In this document: positions 8,059-14,963 of the stretch, piece by piece
Layout of the letters: every line of letters begins with the position of its first letter
Numbering within the stretch: position 1 is the first letter of the stretch
Assembly: GCA_038212375.1 (NCBI GenBank)
Contig: JBBQUO010000001.1
Span: 1-52,547, forward strand
DNA: 52,547 nucleotides
Origin: JBGTNQ01 sp038212375
Lineage (GTDB): Bacteria; Patescibacteriota; Minisyncoccia; Phycocordibacterales; Zambryskibacteraceae
Direction of reading: 5' to 3'
Made by a program: the position numbers and the translations under genes
Notes under the pieces: generated by a model
Seen by the model: the letters and a program-made list of their open reading frames with translations, nothing else
The model's database searches: none
Told to the model about the DNA's origin: nothing

Positions 8059-9228
8059 TTATGCATCCTTCTGTGCAGGTTGGGGAATGATAATCCCCAG
8101 TCCGCCACTATTACCAGGAGCAAATGTGGTGACGGTTTTGTTGTTCTCATAGGCCTCGGCAGCCCGGATTGCTGCCGCTCCTGGCTCCCTTGCAATTGCC
8201 AGAGTTACTCGCTGAACGCGATCAGCAGAAACGTCGTTCTCAAGTGTACCGCGTGTTTTGTTCGCTTCTGCAAGAAGACGAATTGATTCCGCGATACCTT
8301 CCGCTTCGGTGATGGCAGCCTGCTTGCTCGCGGTAGCGACCTTAAGTCGTGCAGCTTGTTCGAGTTCAGTTTTCTTGGCGAGCTCGAGAAGTGCTCGGAG
8401 ACCCACTTCTTTCTTGTCAGGGTCTATCGAGAACAATGTTACTGATGTGATACAGAGACCGAGTTGTTCCTCTGCGGCAGTAGAGATATCTTTTACTTCT
8501 TTAACCAATTCAGCTTTCGCTTCTTTGGTTCCACTGAGGTAGTAATCGGGATCATGTGTGCCAGTAAGTGCGATTGTTTTCGCCTCTGACATTTCTGACA
8601 GAGTGGCGTTGCTATCTGCTACTCGCAGAATCGCCCTTACTGGGTAGATTCGTTCCCAAATGATGTTGTACTTTATGTCGAGAGCAAACGCGCCCTTGGT
8701 TTCAGCAGCATTTACTTCGACTGCCTGCTGACCTGAAAAGAAAACATACTCCGACTGAATTACTTGTGGGAATACATGATATCCTTCCTGATCTGCTACT
8801 TTCTGTTTTGATTTCCTTTTTTCTTTTCCGTCTTTTTCCTCAAGCTCCCCCGTGTCATCTGACTTCTTACTTTCAAGTCCGAAGCGAAATGACTTATCGA
8901 TGTTGAGACGAAGGTCACGGAAAGGACCTTTCCAATGTACTCCGTAAAGGAAATGGAGAAGACCACGGTTTTCTTTTCCATCCTCAAATTTCCAATCGTA
9001 GAAATTGTGGCTTTTTTTATTTAGCACCTTTCCTGGTACTTCGTGCTCAACATCCACAATACCACCACCACCTTTGTCGATGTCGGTTGACACGTTTTCT
9101 TTACTTACCAAGATGGCATACATGCCACCTGGTATGAAGAACCACCATGATGCGTTCCGCACTACGATCCCTACGATTGCCCAAAGGACAACAAGGGTAA
9201 TAGGCACGCCGAGCAAGTACCATAACAT
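8059..9228 (-). CDS. SPFH/Band 7 domain membrane protein
   Basis: About 389 residues from ATG 9228, chosen because AGGAG stands 7 bases upstream and MLWYLLGVPITLVVLWAIVG forms the membrane anchor; an open extension to 9288 has no such support. The SPFH core runs from about residue 40 to 300, with an unusual charged insert (ESKKSDDTGELEEKDGKEKR, about 120-140), and is followed by the alanine/glutamate-rich helix typical of flotillin and stomatin relatives (AARLKVATASKQAAITEAEG). These proteins form ring-like scaffolds at the membrane. No NfeD-like partner gene is next to it. It stands alone between its terminator and tRNA-Leu. Confidence 0.85.
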   Translation of the reverse strand: MLWYLLGVPITLVVLWAIVGIVVRNASWWFFIPGGMYAILVSKENVSTDIDKGGGGIVDVEHEVPGKVLNKKSHNFYDWKFEDGKENRGLLHFLYGVHWKGPFRDLRLNIDKSFRFGLESKKSDDTGELEEKDGKEKRKSKQKVADQEGYHVFPQVIQSEYVFFSGQQAVEVNAAETKGAFALDIKYNIIWERIYPVRAILRVADSNATLSEMSEAKTIALTGTHDPDYYLSGTKEAKAELVKEVKDISTAAEEQLGLCITSVTLFSIDPDKKEVGLRALLELAKKTELEQAARLKVATASKQAAITEAEGIAESIRLLAEANKTRGTLENDVSADRVQRVTLAIAREPGAAAIRAAEAYENNKTVTTFAPGNSGGLGIIIPQPAQKDA

Positions 9229-9354
9229 AAGGTAACTCCTGTTTTTTAGAAGGATGACAAAGAAACAGTTCTGGGGCAATATTAGCACGTAAATATAGAA
9301 AAGTCAAGTTATAAGCTAGTTCAAAAAAGGGAAGTGTGATAGAGTATTTCTCAT

Positions 9355-9436
9355 GCCGAGGTGGCGGAATTGGTATACGCGCTAGTCTTAGGAACTAGTT
9401 CCGTAAGGATTAGGAGTTCGAGTCTCCTCCTCGGCA
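9355..9436 (+). tRNA. tRNA-Leu (anticodon UAG)
   Basis: Acceptor stem GCCGAGG/CCTCGGC, D-arm GGTGGCGGAATTGGTATAC, anticodon stem CTAGT/ACTAG with loop CTTAGGA (anticodon TAG), a long variable arm as expected of leucine tRNA, T-arm GTTCGAGTC, discriminator A. CCA is not encoded. Three inverted copies of its T-arm follow within about 400 bases (see repeats). Confidence 0.95.
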
Positions 9437-9439
9437 CAA

Positions 9440-9466
9440 GAAAACTGGCTTAGGCCAGTTTTTTGT
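9440..9466 (+). terminator. Terminator of tRNA-Leu(UAG)
   Basis: Hairpin AAAACTGGC/GCCAGTTTT with a short loop and six T, starting five bases behind the tRNA. Confidence 0.85.
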
Positions 9467-9470
9467 TGCA

Positions 9471-9592
9471 TCGAGGAGGAGGCTCGAAGGGCGTAGGTAT
9501 ATCGCAGATAGTAATCTGCGATACCGAGCTGGGGTCGCGGAAATTTTCGAACGACGGCGAGAAAATTATCTGTGAACGAGACTCGTTAGATG
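9471..9592 (-). repeat. tRNA-tail hairpin repeat, Leu copy A
   Basis: Full-length member of the repeat family, in minus orientation. At the tRNA side, 9471-9488 is an inverted copy of the tRNA-Leu T-arm and acceptor strand (one mismatch). Hairpin 2 is a perfect 10-bp stem, 9500-9509 with 9514-9523, loop TACT when read on the minus strand. Then comes the conserved GCGACCCCAGCTCG block, then hairpin 1 with stem AATTTTC/GAAAATT (9542-9548 with 9561-9567) around a loop containing CCGTCG. The far end GAGTCTCG repeats the T-arm again. Confidence 0.75.
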
Positions 9593-9594
9593 CG

Positions 9595-9694
9595 CGAGGA
9601 GACTCGAAGACCTTGAATATATCGCACGGAACGGAGTGAGTACGATATGAAAGGTGTACAGAGTCTGTAAGTCTCGAGTCTCCAGACTCGAGAC
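9595..9694 (-). repeat. tRNA-tail hairpin repeat, Leu copy M (degenerate) with palindrome
   Basis: Begins with a perfect 14-base inverted copy of the tRNA-Leu T-arm (9595-9608). The next 50 bases, read on the minus strand, match the tail of the tRNA-Tyr-linked repeat near 19981-20014 (ACTCAC, CGTTC, GTGCGATA in the same order). It ends in an almost perfect palindrome, 9671-9681 with 9684-9694, made of two facing T-arm-like CGAGTCT sequences. Confidence 0.6.
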
Positions 9695-9696
9695 AT

Positions 9697-9744
9697 CACA
9701 ACAGAAAAGGCCAAGAGTGAAAGCTCTTGGCCTTTTCTGTTGTG
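9697..9744. terminator. Long hairpin, terminator-like, between repeat copies
   Basis: Perfect 21-bp stem (9697-9717 with 9724-9744), loop of 6, with A-rich and T-rich blocks inside the arms. It would act as a terminator in either direction, but no gene ends next to it; it separates repeat copies M and B. Confidence 0.55.
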
Positions 9745-9751
9745 GTTGAGT

Positions 9752-9860
9752 GGGAGACTTGAAAGGCGCAGGTAATATCGCATATGGTAATGTGCGACGT
9801 CGAGCCAAGGTAGCAAAAATATGTGAGCGACGGCAAATATATTATTCGTGATCGAGTCTC
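9752..9860 (-). repeat. tRNA-tail hairpin repeat, Leu copy B
   Basis: Aligns with copy A over its whole length with many substitutions. It has the T-arm-like end GGGAGACTTGAA (9752-9763), hairpin 2 with stem 9778-9785/9790-9797 (one G.U pair, loop TACC on the minus strand), a CGACGG loop core at 9828-9833 (CCGTCG on the minus strand) and the distal GATCGAGTCTC at 9850-9860. The first hairpin is weak here. Confidence 0.65.
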
Positions 9861-9866
9861 ATTACG

Positions 9867-9895
9867 TTGACAATTTAATATAATATCAGTATTGT
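9867..9895 (+). promoter_or_regulatory. Sigma-70-type promoter of the coiled-coil gene
   Basis: TTGACA at 9867-9872, 17-base spacer, TATTGT at 9890-9895. It predicts a leader of about 37 bases carrying the AGAGGA ribosome site in front of ATG 9939. Confidence 0.6.
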
Positions 9896-9938
9896 AATTT
9901 TTGGCAGTTCATTCCATACCTTAAGTCCAGAGGAAATT

Positions 9939-10373
9939 ATGGCACCAGCTAAAAAGGGTACCCCCAAGCAAAGGAAGCTGCGATTTACAAAACTAAACTT
10001 TGACAGACTCGTCTACGAAGTAGAAGAACTGAAAGATGTTTTGAGTGACTTCCGATCTCACGGGATACATTCGCTAGGAGACATCATTGATTTAAAGGCC
10101 AAACTTACAAAGCTTCATGGTGATAAAGAAACTCAGTGGGAAGCTTGTAAAGCCGCTGAAGGTTTCCTAAAATTACAAATTACTGAGTTGAACATGGCTT
10201 TGGTTGATCGCCAGCAAAATGTGGATGCTCTCACTCGTGATTTGCATGACGCAGATTTGATTTTGTCTAGTTTGCGAAAGGAGCTCAACTCATCATTGGC
10301 TGAAGCTCAACAGTTGAGAGATCAACTCAATCAATCGAAGATAGCTATCGTAAGAATTTCAAGTCTTATATAA
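9939..10373 (+). CDS. Coiled-coil protein of unknown function
   Basis: 144 residues with a very basic start (MAPAKKGTPKQRKLRFTKL) and then almost continuous heptad-like helix (about residues 25-140), with no membrane segment or signal peptide. AGAGGA 5-10 bases upstream supports the ATG. The basic head plus coiled coil could bind nucleic acid or a scaffold, but nothing identifies a family. It is a single-gene unit with its own promoter and terminator, lying between two repeat clusters. Confidence 0.65.
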   Translation: MAPAKKGTPKQRKLRFTKLNFDRLVYEVEELKDVLSDFRSHGIHSLGDIIDLKAKLTKLHGDKETQWEACKAAEGFLKLQITELNMALVDRQQNVDALTRDLHDADLILSSLRKELNSSLAEAQQLRDQLNQSKIAIVRISSLI

Positions 10374-10406
10374 TTTTACACTCAAGTGGTGTAAAAAAAT
10401 AAGTTT

Positions 10407-10438
10407 CAAGTCCACATCGGAAGATGTGGACTTTTGTT
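10407..10438 (+). terminator. Terminator of the coiled-coil gene
   Basis: Eleven-base-pair stem (10408-10418 with 10423-10433), loop GGAA, then TTTTGTT. A second, AT-rich hairpin (10374-10381 with 10389-10396) lies directly behind the stop codon. Confidence 0.75.
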
Positions 10439-10468
10439 ATACAAAAAGCTCCTGCGGGTTTTCTTTGT

Positions 10469-10505
10469 GGTCACAAGTATTTTTCTACTGAAAAATCTCG
10501 CGACC
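10469..10505 (+). repeat. tRNA-tail hairpin repeat, Lys unit 1 (first hairpin only)
   Basis: GGTCAC opening, stem ATTTTTC/GAAAAAT (10479-10485 with 10490-10496), loop TACT, then CTCGCGACC closing. The outer GGTC and GACC can also pair. No second hairpin follows. Confidence 0.6.
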
Positions 10506-10545
10506 TCGACGCGCAGTATCAAAAAAATCTCCCGCCAGTTTGGTC

Positions 10546-10595
10546 GGTCACAAATAATTCAATTGTCGCCAGAATTGAATTTTCACGACCCCGAC
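10546..10595 (+). repeat. tRNA-tail hairpin repeat, Lys unit 2 (first hairpin)
   Basis: GGTCACAAATA opening, perfect 9-bp stem AATTCAATT/AATTGAATT (10556-10564 with 10573-10581), loop GTCGCCAG, then TTTTCACGACCCCGACTTG. GGTC 10546-10549 pairs with GACC 10587-10590. Confidence 0.65.
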
Positions 10596-10617
10596 TTGTG
10601 GTTTTGTGTGCACGTGT

Positions 10618-10663
10618 GGTCAGGAGTTTTTTTCTTTTCGTCAAAAGAAAAATCTCACGACCC
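10618..10663 (+). repeat. tRNA-tail hairpin repeat, Lys unit 3 (first hairpin)
   Basis: GGTC opening, perfect 10-bp stem TTTTTCTTTT/AAAAGAAAAA (10629-10638 with 10643-10652), loop CGTC, then TCTCACGACC. The stem bears no resemblance to units 1, 2 or 4, yet opening, loop and closing are kept. Confidence 0.65.
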
Positions 10664-10772
10664 AATTGGGATCGGTCACGAATATTCCACGAACCGTCGT
10701 TCGTGGAATTTCTCGACCCCAGCTCGTCATTTCGCTTACTAGCGAAATATGACTGTGCTTTTCGATCCCAAC
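10664..10772 (+). repeat. tRNA-tail hairpin repeat, Lys unit 4 (full length, T-arm ends)
   Basis: Best complete copy. It starts with TTGGGATCGG and ends with TTCGATCCCAAC (10761-10772), which are inverted copies of each other and equal the T-arm of the adjacent tRNA-Lys. Between them: GGTCACGAAT, hairpin 1 with perfect 10-bp stem ATTCCACGAA/TTCGTGGAAT (10684-10693 with 10700-10709), loop CCGTCG; then TCTCGACCCCAGCTCG; hairpin 2 with stem ATTTCGCT/AGCGAAAT (10729-10736 with 10741-10748), loop TACT. A further 8-bp hairpin (10775-10782 with 10787-10794, loop ACTG) follows. Confidence 0.75.
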
Positions 10773-10804
10773 ACGTCGCAAAACTGTTTGCGACTTGGGT
10801 GCAC

Positions 10805-10842
10805 AAAATAAAAAAGACGGCCTTCAAGCCGCTTTTTATTTT
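10805..10842. terminator. Bidirectional terminator behind tRNA-Lys
   Basis: A-tract, CGGC/GCCG stem, T-tract, all inside a longer inverted repeat (GTGCACAAAATAAAAA and its complement) that continues into the 3' end of tRNA-Lys. It acts as the tRNA terminator on the minus strand. Confidence 0.75.
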
Positions 10843-10843
10843 G

Positions 10844-10916
10844 TGCACCCAGTTGGGATCGAACCAACGACCTTATCCTTAAGAGGGATCTGCTCTACCA
10901 GCTGAGCTATGGGTGC
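10844..10916 (-). tRNA. tRNA-Lys (anticodon CUU)
   Basis: Acceptor GCACCCA/TGGGTGC, D-arm GCTCAGCTGGTAGAGC, anticodon loop CTCTTAA (anticodon CTT), T-arm GTTGGTTCGATCCCAAC, discriminator A, no encoded CCA. One mismatch at the foot of the anticodon stem. The repeat array at 10469-10772 lies behind its 3' end. Confidence 0.93.
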
Positions 10917-10968
10917 AAAGCAAAATTAACTATCAGATAGTAGCCAAATTTTCCTCTTCTTGCAACCC

Positions 10969-12008
10969 TTACGAAACTCTCGTACTCTTGCTGATTGTAA
11001 AATAAATTTCAAAAAGAGTAAGGAATAGATTCAATGTCAGTGGTCCGAGGAGAAAGCCAATCGGTCCAAAAAAGCTTATTCCGCCGAGTATCGAGAGCAA
11101 AATGAGAAATGAATGCAATCTTACATTTCTTCCAATAAGCTTAGGTCCGAGTACATTGTCGATAAGGCCGACAGCAAGCATTCCCCATACCAATAGGCCA
11201 AACGCAGAAGCAGCTTTCCCTACAACAAATAAATAAACAATAGCTGGCAAGATGACTAGAGAAGTTCCTACGCTCGGTACAAGGGCTGCAACTACAGTAA
11301 CAAGGCCCCATAGAACCGCGCTAGGCACTCCAAAGAAGAGAAAGCCAATCGATGTTAATATTCCTTGTACAAGTGCCACCGTGAGGTTTCCTCTGATAAT
11401 AGAATTTGTAGCTATTTCGAGCTTATCAAAAACTATGACGTCGTACACATCACTGAGGGGACTCAGTTCAATAATTTTGTTTTTAATCGTTTTACCGTCC
11501 TTTAAGAGATAATACAGTGCAAGGAGGAAGATAAAGGTATCGACGAGAATTTTGATTGCGTTCGTAAAGAGAGATCCGATGTTTTGAATAAATATATCGA
11601 GACCACTTTTGATGTATTGATCAATATTAACAACAGCACTTTCAGGGATATTGAGATTTACTTTGAGGTTTTTCAGTGCCTCCACTGCATGTCTAGAGAA
11701 CTCAGTTGAGTTACTTGGTGTCGCAAGTGATGTGTAGATTCCTGTAGCTTCTTGGAATATTTGTACTGAAATAAAAGTGAGTGGGATAATAAGGACTATA
11801 AATACCAATAATGTAGTAAGACTTGCTGAGAAAGCAGGACTATTATGAGTTTTTTTAGTATCCGTTTGTGAATGGGGTCAAGTGCAGTTGCAAACACAAC
11901 CGCAAGAAGAAGGGGATACAAAAAAGGTTGAAAAATAAAAACTATCAATCCAAAAATAGCAATGAGTAATGCAAGGAGAAAATATAATTCTGACTTTTGA
12001 TTTTGCAT
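10969..12008 (-). CDS. AI-2E family transporter, split by a frameshift at an A7 run
   Basis: Two overlapping frames together give one AI-2E/PerM-family membrane protein of about 346 residues. The first (11796-12008) holds the usual N-terminus with two helices and FATALDPIHKRILKK; the second (10969-11808) holds the rest, including the LFFGVPSAVLWG and LVPSVGTSLVILPAIVYLF segments and DNVLGPKLIGRNVRLH. The break is at CTA AAA AAA CTC (plus 11851 region): one extra A, or a -1 slip, restores the family sequence (KKTHNSPAFSASLTTLLVFI). The heptamer A AAA AAA is in the correct phase for -1 slippage. Options are programmed frameshifting, transcriptional slippage, a real mutation, or a sequencing error. 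The gene begins 10 bases behind tRNA-Leu(UAA), so it is probably transcribed with the tRNA. Its substrate is unknown. Confidence 0.72.
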
Positions 12009-12018
12009 TAGTTTTTTG

Positions 12019-12100
12019 TGGGCCAGGAGGGAGTCGAACCCTCATCCGCAAGGCGGACAACATTTTAAGTGTTGCGTGTATACCATTCCACCACTAGCCC
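12019..12100 (-). tRNA. tRNA-Leu (anticodon UAA)
   Basis: Acceptor GGGCTAG/CTGGCCC, anticodon stem CAACA/TGTTG with loop CTTAAAA (anticodon TAA), long variable arm, T-arm GGGTTCGACTCCC, discriminator A. No terminator separates it from the transporter gene that begins at 12008 on the same strand, and it has no inverted T-arm copy behind it. Confidence 0.95.
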
Positions 12101-12110
12101 ATAATTTAAA

Positions 12111-12137
12111 AGTGGGATCGATCTTTCGATTCCCATC
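12111..12137. repeat. Minimal inverted T-arm copy next to tRNA-Cys
   Basis: TTCGATTCCCATC (12125-12137) is a perfect inverted copy of the tRNA-Cys T-arm at 12167-12179. Directly in front, TGGGATCGA (12113-12121) is a near copy in the other direction. This resembles the two ends of the repeat family without the hairpins. An A6/T6 hairpin (12138-12156) lies between it and the tRNA and may be the terminator. Confidence 0.55.
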
Positions 12138-12159
12138 GAAAAAACTACGTTTTTTCTAG

Positions 12160-12231
12160 AGGCGTGGATGGGAATCGAACCCATGAATAAAGCTTTTGCA
12201 GAGCTTCGCCTTACCACTTGGCCACCACGCC
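12160..12231 (-). tRNA. tRNA-Cys (anticodon GCA)
   Basis: Acceptor GGCGTGG/CCACGCC, anticodon stem AAGCT/AGCTT with loop CTGCAAA, T-arm GGGTTCGATTCCC, discriminator T as is usual for cysteine tRNA. No encoded CCA. Confidence 0.95.
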
Positions 12232-12393
12232 TTTATACTAATACACCATTTCTTTTTCAAACCGCTTCACTGTATCACCAAGTCAATCTTCGCGCGGTAT
12301 TCCTTTCGCTACGCTCATGCACTTGACTAGCACTCCTTTGTCTAAAATCTAACAACTGATTACTTTGAACTATCAGCCATCTCCTTGGTAATG

Positions 12394-12729
12394 CTAATCA
12401 TTATTAAGGAGAAAATCAATTTTTTGTCGGTTTTTTTCTCCTAAGTCTAGAGCAAAACTGAGCATTGGGATCCTTCCAATGCGAGATTTGTCTTGTACGT
12501 AGTGTTTAAAATCAAGTCTTTTTCGATTGAGAAAATCTTTTGCTGCAAGTTCCTGATTTTCTGGAAGTACCGTGTACAGAAGCATTGCACGCTTACTATC
12601 ACCAGAGAGTCTGCATCCGGTAATAGTGATAAGTGAAGTACGATTTGATTCGAGTGCAATAAAGTCTGCCGCAAGATGCGTAATAAGTTCAGGGAGCTTT
12701 TCTTTTCGGTAACTGATTGGTTTAGGCAT
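12394..12729 (-). CDS. rbfA: Ribosome-binding factor A-like protein
   Basis: 111 residues with an RbfA-like alpha-beta fold: N-terminal helix ending KLPELITHLAADFIALES, strands SLITITGCRLSGDSKRAMLL and RLDFKHYVQDKSRI, and PMLSFALDLGEKNRQKIDFLL at the end, which corresponds to the P-x-L-x-F-x-x-D motif of the family. RbfA binds the 30S subunit and helps 16S rRNA 5' end maturation. Its place right behind infB on the same strand is the classic order and supports the call. It has no ribosome site of its own; a 20-bp hairpin lies between it and infB. Confidence 0.72.
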   Translation of the reverse strand: MPKPISYRKEKLPELITHLAADFIALESNRTSLITITGCRLSGDSKRAMLLYTVLPENQELAAKDFLNRKRLDFKHYVQDKSRIGRIPMLSFALDLGEKNRQKIDFLLNND

Positions 12730-12799
12730 GGAGTAAAAAATGAAGCTATGTCCGTTTGCACAATGCTGAACTTTAACACTTTTTCTGATATTTGTATAG

Positions 12800-12849
12800 A
12801 GTCCCTAGGTCTCACCTAGAACAGCTAACCTAGGTGAGACCTAGGGACT
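12800..12849. repeat. Perfect 20-bp inverted repeat overlapping the infB stop codon
   Basis: Arms 12800-12819 and 12830-12849 are exact complements with a 10-base loop. Each arm is itself nearly palindromic (CCTAGGT-CTC-ACCTAG), so CCTAGG-type sequences occur four times. The right arm reaches into the infB stop codon (12848-12850). On the infB strand no T-run follows, so it is not a typical terminator. Confidence 0.8.
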
Positions 12850-14347
12850 ATTTTTGGGTGAGCGCAAAGCACTCGATTCTGTCACCAGGCGCTACTTCAA
12901 TTTTTGATTCGAGCATTGCACCGAACTCCTTTCCTTCATCGACACGGCCAATTTTTTCTTTTTGAATCTGAAGTTCACGGATTCTTCCTCGACCGATCTC
13001 AGCGTCACGGCGAATGATTTTTACTTGCTCACCAGAAACAATTTCACCTTCTTCAACTCGACCACCAATAACTTGTTTATCGCGAACTTTTGAAAAGAAT
13101 TTAAGAATTTTTGCTCTTCCGGTCGTTTCTTCTACTTCAACAGAAGGCGTTCTTTCTTTGAGAGCTACTTCGAGCCACTCTGTAATTTTGTAAATTATAT
13201 CAAATTTTTGCACTGGGATTCCAAGGCGTAATGCAAGGCTCTCTGCTTGTGGATCGATCTTGGTATGGAATCCAATAACAATTGGTCTCTCGTGACTCAT
13301 TGCTGCACGAATATCGTTTTCCGATATTGGACCAAGGCCTGACATCACCACTTTCGGCATCATGCGGTCATTTTCTAATTTTCCAATTTCGTAAATCAGT
13401 GCTTCGAGACTTCCTGATGTATCTGCTTTAATAACAATAGGAATAAGTGCCTGACCACTGCTTTGAATTTTCACCGGTTTTTCCTGTAATTTTGCTGTCT
13501 CGGTGTTTTCGAGTACCAGTGCGAGGGCTTCTTTTTTTGTTTTGACGCAAACAAATGCACTCCCAACCGTTGGGGGAATATCCCAGCCAATGATTCTTAT
13601 TGGACTTGAAAATGTAGCCTCATCAATTGGTTTCCCAAGAAAATTTTCTACAATACGAAGAGGGGAAATGCTCCCTCCACATACAGCAAATTCACCTTTG
13701 TGGAGTGTGCCGTTTTTTACAATACCTGATGCAGTAATACCTTTTTTTGTATCGAGGTTGCTTTCAATGATGATTCCAGATGCATCAGCGCCTGCGTCAC
13801 CAGTAAGCTCTTCAAGCTCAGCTGCGAGAAGGACAAGATCGAGGAGCTCAGAGACACCTTCGCCAGTTTTTGCCGAAATAGCTGCCCATGAAATGCTTCC
13901 TCCATATCCTTCGAGAAATATGTCGTTCTCTGCTAAATTTTGTTTTGTCCGATCAACACTTGCTCCTGGTTTATCTATTTTATTTATTGCTACAACGAAG
14001 GGAATAGAATCCTTTTGCAAAACTTTGAGCGCCTCAAGTGTTTGAGGTTTTACGCCGTCTTCTGCTGAGACTACGAGAATACCGAGATCTGCAACGCGTG
14101 CTCCTCGAGCGCGGATAGCACCAAAAGATTCATGTCCTGGTGTATCAAGAAATGTGATTGTGTGCTTCGCTCCATCTTTTGCATCATGGATTACTTCGTA
14201 CGCAGAAAGATGCTGAGTGATACCTCCTGCCTCTGTGTCCACGATATTTGTCTTGCGGATATAATCAAGAAGAGTCGATTTACCATGGTCGATATGACCC
14301 ATAATGGTAACTACAGGAGGTCTGGTGGTCTTAGGTATATCTTTCAT
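12848..14347 (-). CDS. infB: Translation initiation factor IF-2 (short form)
   Basis: 499 residues. The GTPase domain starts almost at the N-terminus: P-loop GHIDHGKS (about residue 17), Switch II DTPGH (about 68), NKID (about 122) and a SAKTGEG motif, followed by the beta-barrel domain II, the domain III helix region (MMPKVVMSGLGPISENDIRAA) and the C-terminal fMet-tRNA-binding barrel ending in EVAPGDRIECF. The long N-terminal domains of typical IF-2 (about 890 residues in Escherichia coli) are absent. IF-2 delivers initiator tRNA to the 30S subunit. The gene lies between a DUF4446 gene and rbfA. Confidence 0.95.
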   Translation of the reverse strand: MKDIPKTTRPPVVTIMGHIDHGKSTLLDYIRKTNIVDTEAGGITQHLSAYEVIHDAKDGAKHTITFLDTPGHESFGAIRARGARVADLGILVVSAEDGVKPQTLEALKVLQKDSIPFVVAINKIDKPGASVDRTKQNLAENDIFLEGYGGSISWAAISAKTGEGVSELLDLVLLAAELEELTGDAGADASGIIIESNLDTKKGITASGIVKNGTLHKGEFAVCGGSISPLRIVENFLGKPIDEATFSSPIRIIGWDIPPTVGSAFVCVKTKKEALALVLENTETAKLQEKPVKIQSSGQALIPIVIKADTSGSLEALIYEIGKLENDRMMPKVVMSGLGPISENDIRAAMSHERPIVIGFHTKIDPQAESLALRLGIPVQKFDIIYKITEWLEVALKERTPSVEVEETTGRAKILKFFSKVRDKQVIGGRVEEGEIVSGEQVKIIRRDAEIGRGRIRELQIQKEKIGRVDEGKEFGAMLESKIEVAPGDRIECFALTQK

Positions 14348-14357
14348 GGAAGTGTAA

Positions 14358-14840
14358 TTATTTTGGAGTAGTAAGAGTTTGTTTTGCGTTTGCTACTGCT
14401 GTACGTTCCTCTTCGCTCATTTCAAATTCTGACTGAAATTTTTTGAGAGGTTTGCTGAAGATGCTGATATGTTCACGAGAGTAGAGGGATGAAATAACCA
14501 CGCCATCACCTTTTTCGTTCAAAAATGCAGTAGCAAAGCTTTGGTTTCCACCCGAGCCCGTTCCCTTGAAAGGATTGAAACGAATAGTTTCAACCACTTG
14601 GAGACTTCGTTTGATGCGAGCTTCGATGTTCTTGAGATATTCGATTGAATCTTTCTTAAACTGCTCATAATCTGCTAAGCCTCCCTTCATTGCAAGAAGA
14701 GAATCTTCTAGCGTCTCGCTACCTTTGCCCATGAGAAGTCTCTTCATTCTAATCTCAAGATACACGATCCATAAAGACAAAAGAATGATGAGTCCAAATA
14801 GGATATATACCATTAATTGAGTTGTAAAAAATTGAGTCAT
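14358..14840 (-). CDS. DUF4446 family membrane protein
   Basis: 160 residues. One N-terminal membrane helix (about residues 10-28), a coiled segment, then the conserved DUF4446 block: VVETIRFNPFKGTGSGGNQS, FLNEKGDGVVISSLYSRE, HISIFSKPL and an acidic SEEERTAVANAK end. The family's function is unknown. It is placed directly upstream of infB, 10 bases from its start, so the two are probably co-transcribed. Confidence 0.82.
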   Translation of the reverse strand: MTQFFTTQLMVYILFGLIILLSLWIVYLEIRMKRLLMGKGSETLEDSLLAMKGGLADYEQFKKDSIEYLKNIEARIKRSLQVVETIRFNPFKGTGSGGNQSFATAFLNEKGDGVVISSLYSREHISIFSKPLKKFQSEFEMSEEERTAVANAKQTLTTPK

Positions 14841-14846
14841 TCCGTG

Positions 14847-14852
14847 ATATAA
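14847..14852 (-). promoter_or_regulatory. -10 box for the DUF4446-infB-rbfA unit
   Basis: TTATAT on the minus strand ends 6 bases before ATG 14840, giving a leaderless mRNA. Confidence 0.4.
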
Positions 14853-14941
14853 AAGGGACCTCAGTATACAAAAAAAATATCAATATGCAAAGAAAATGCT
14901 ACTTTTCTATTCTGACAATAGTATACGAATACAGAAAAAAA

Positions 14942-14950
14942 TGGTATAAC
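14942..14950 (+). promoter_or_regulatory. Extended -10 promoter of the cysteine desulfurase gene
   Basis: TGGTATAAC (TGn plus TATAAC). Transcription would start near 14957, about 7 bases before ATG 14964, which argues against the in-frame TTG at 14955. Confidence 0.5.
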
Positions 14951-14963
14951 AACTTTGACTCAA

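Noticed and set aside
9471..10800. CRISPR-like array
   Set aside because: Units are not evenly spaced, no identical direct repeat of 25-40 bases recurs, and there are no cas genes.
10424..10882. Open frames of 102 to 152 codons on both strands across the tRNA-Lys repeat array
   Set aside because: They run through hairpins and the tRNA, have low-complexity Phe/Lys/Arg-rich products and no ribosome site; they are shadows of the repeats.
13503..14045. 180-codon plus-strand frame inside infB, and similar frames inside clpB and topA
   Set aside because: Antisense to unmistakable conserved genes; serine-rich composition typical of reverse-complement frames.
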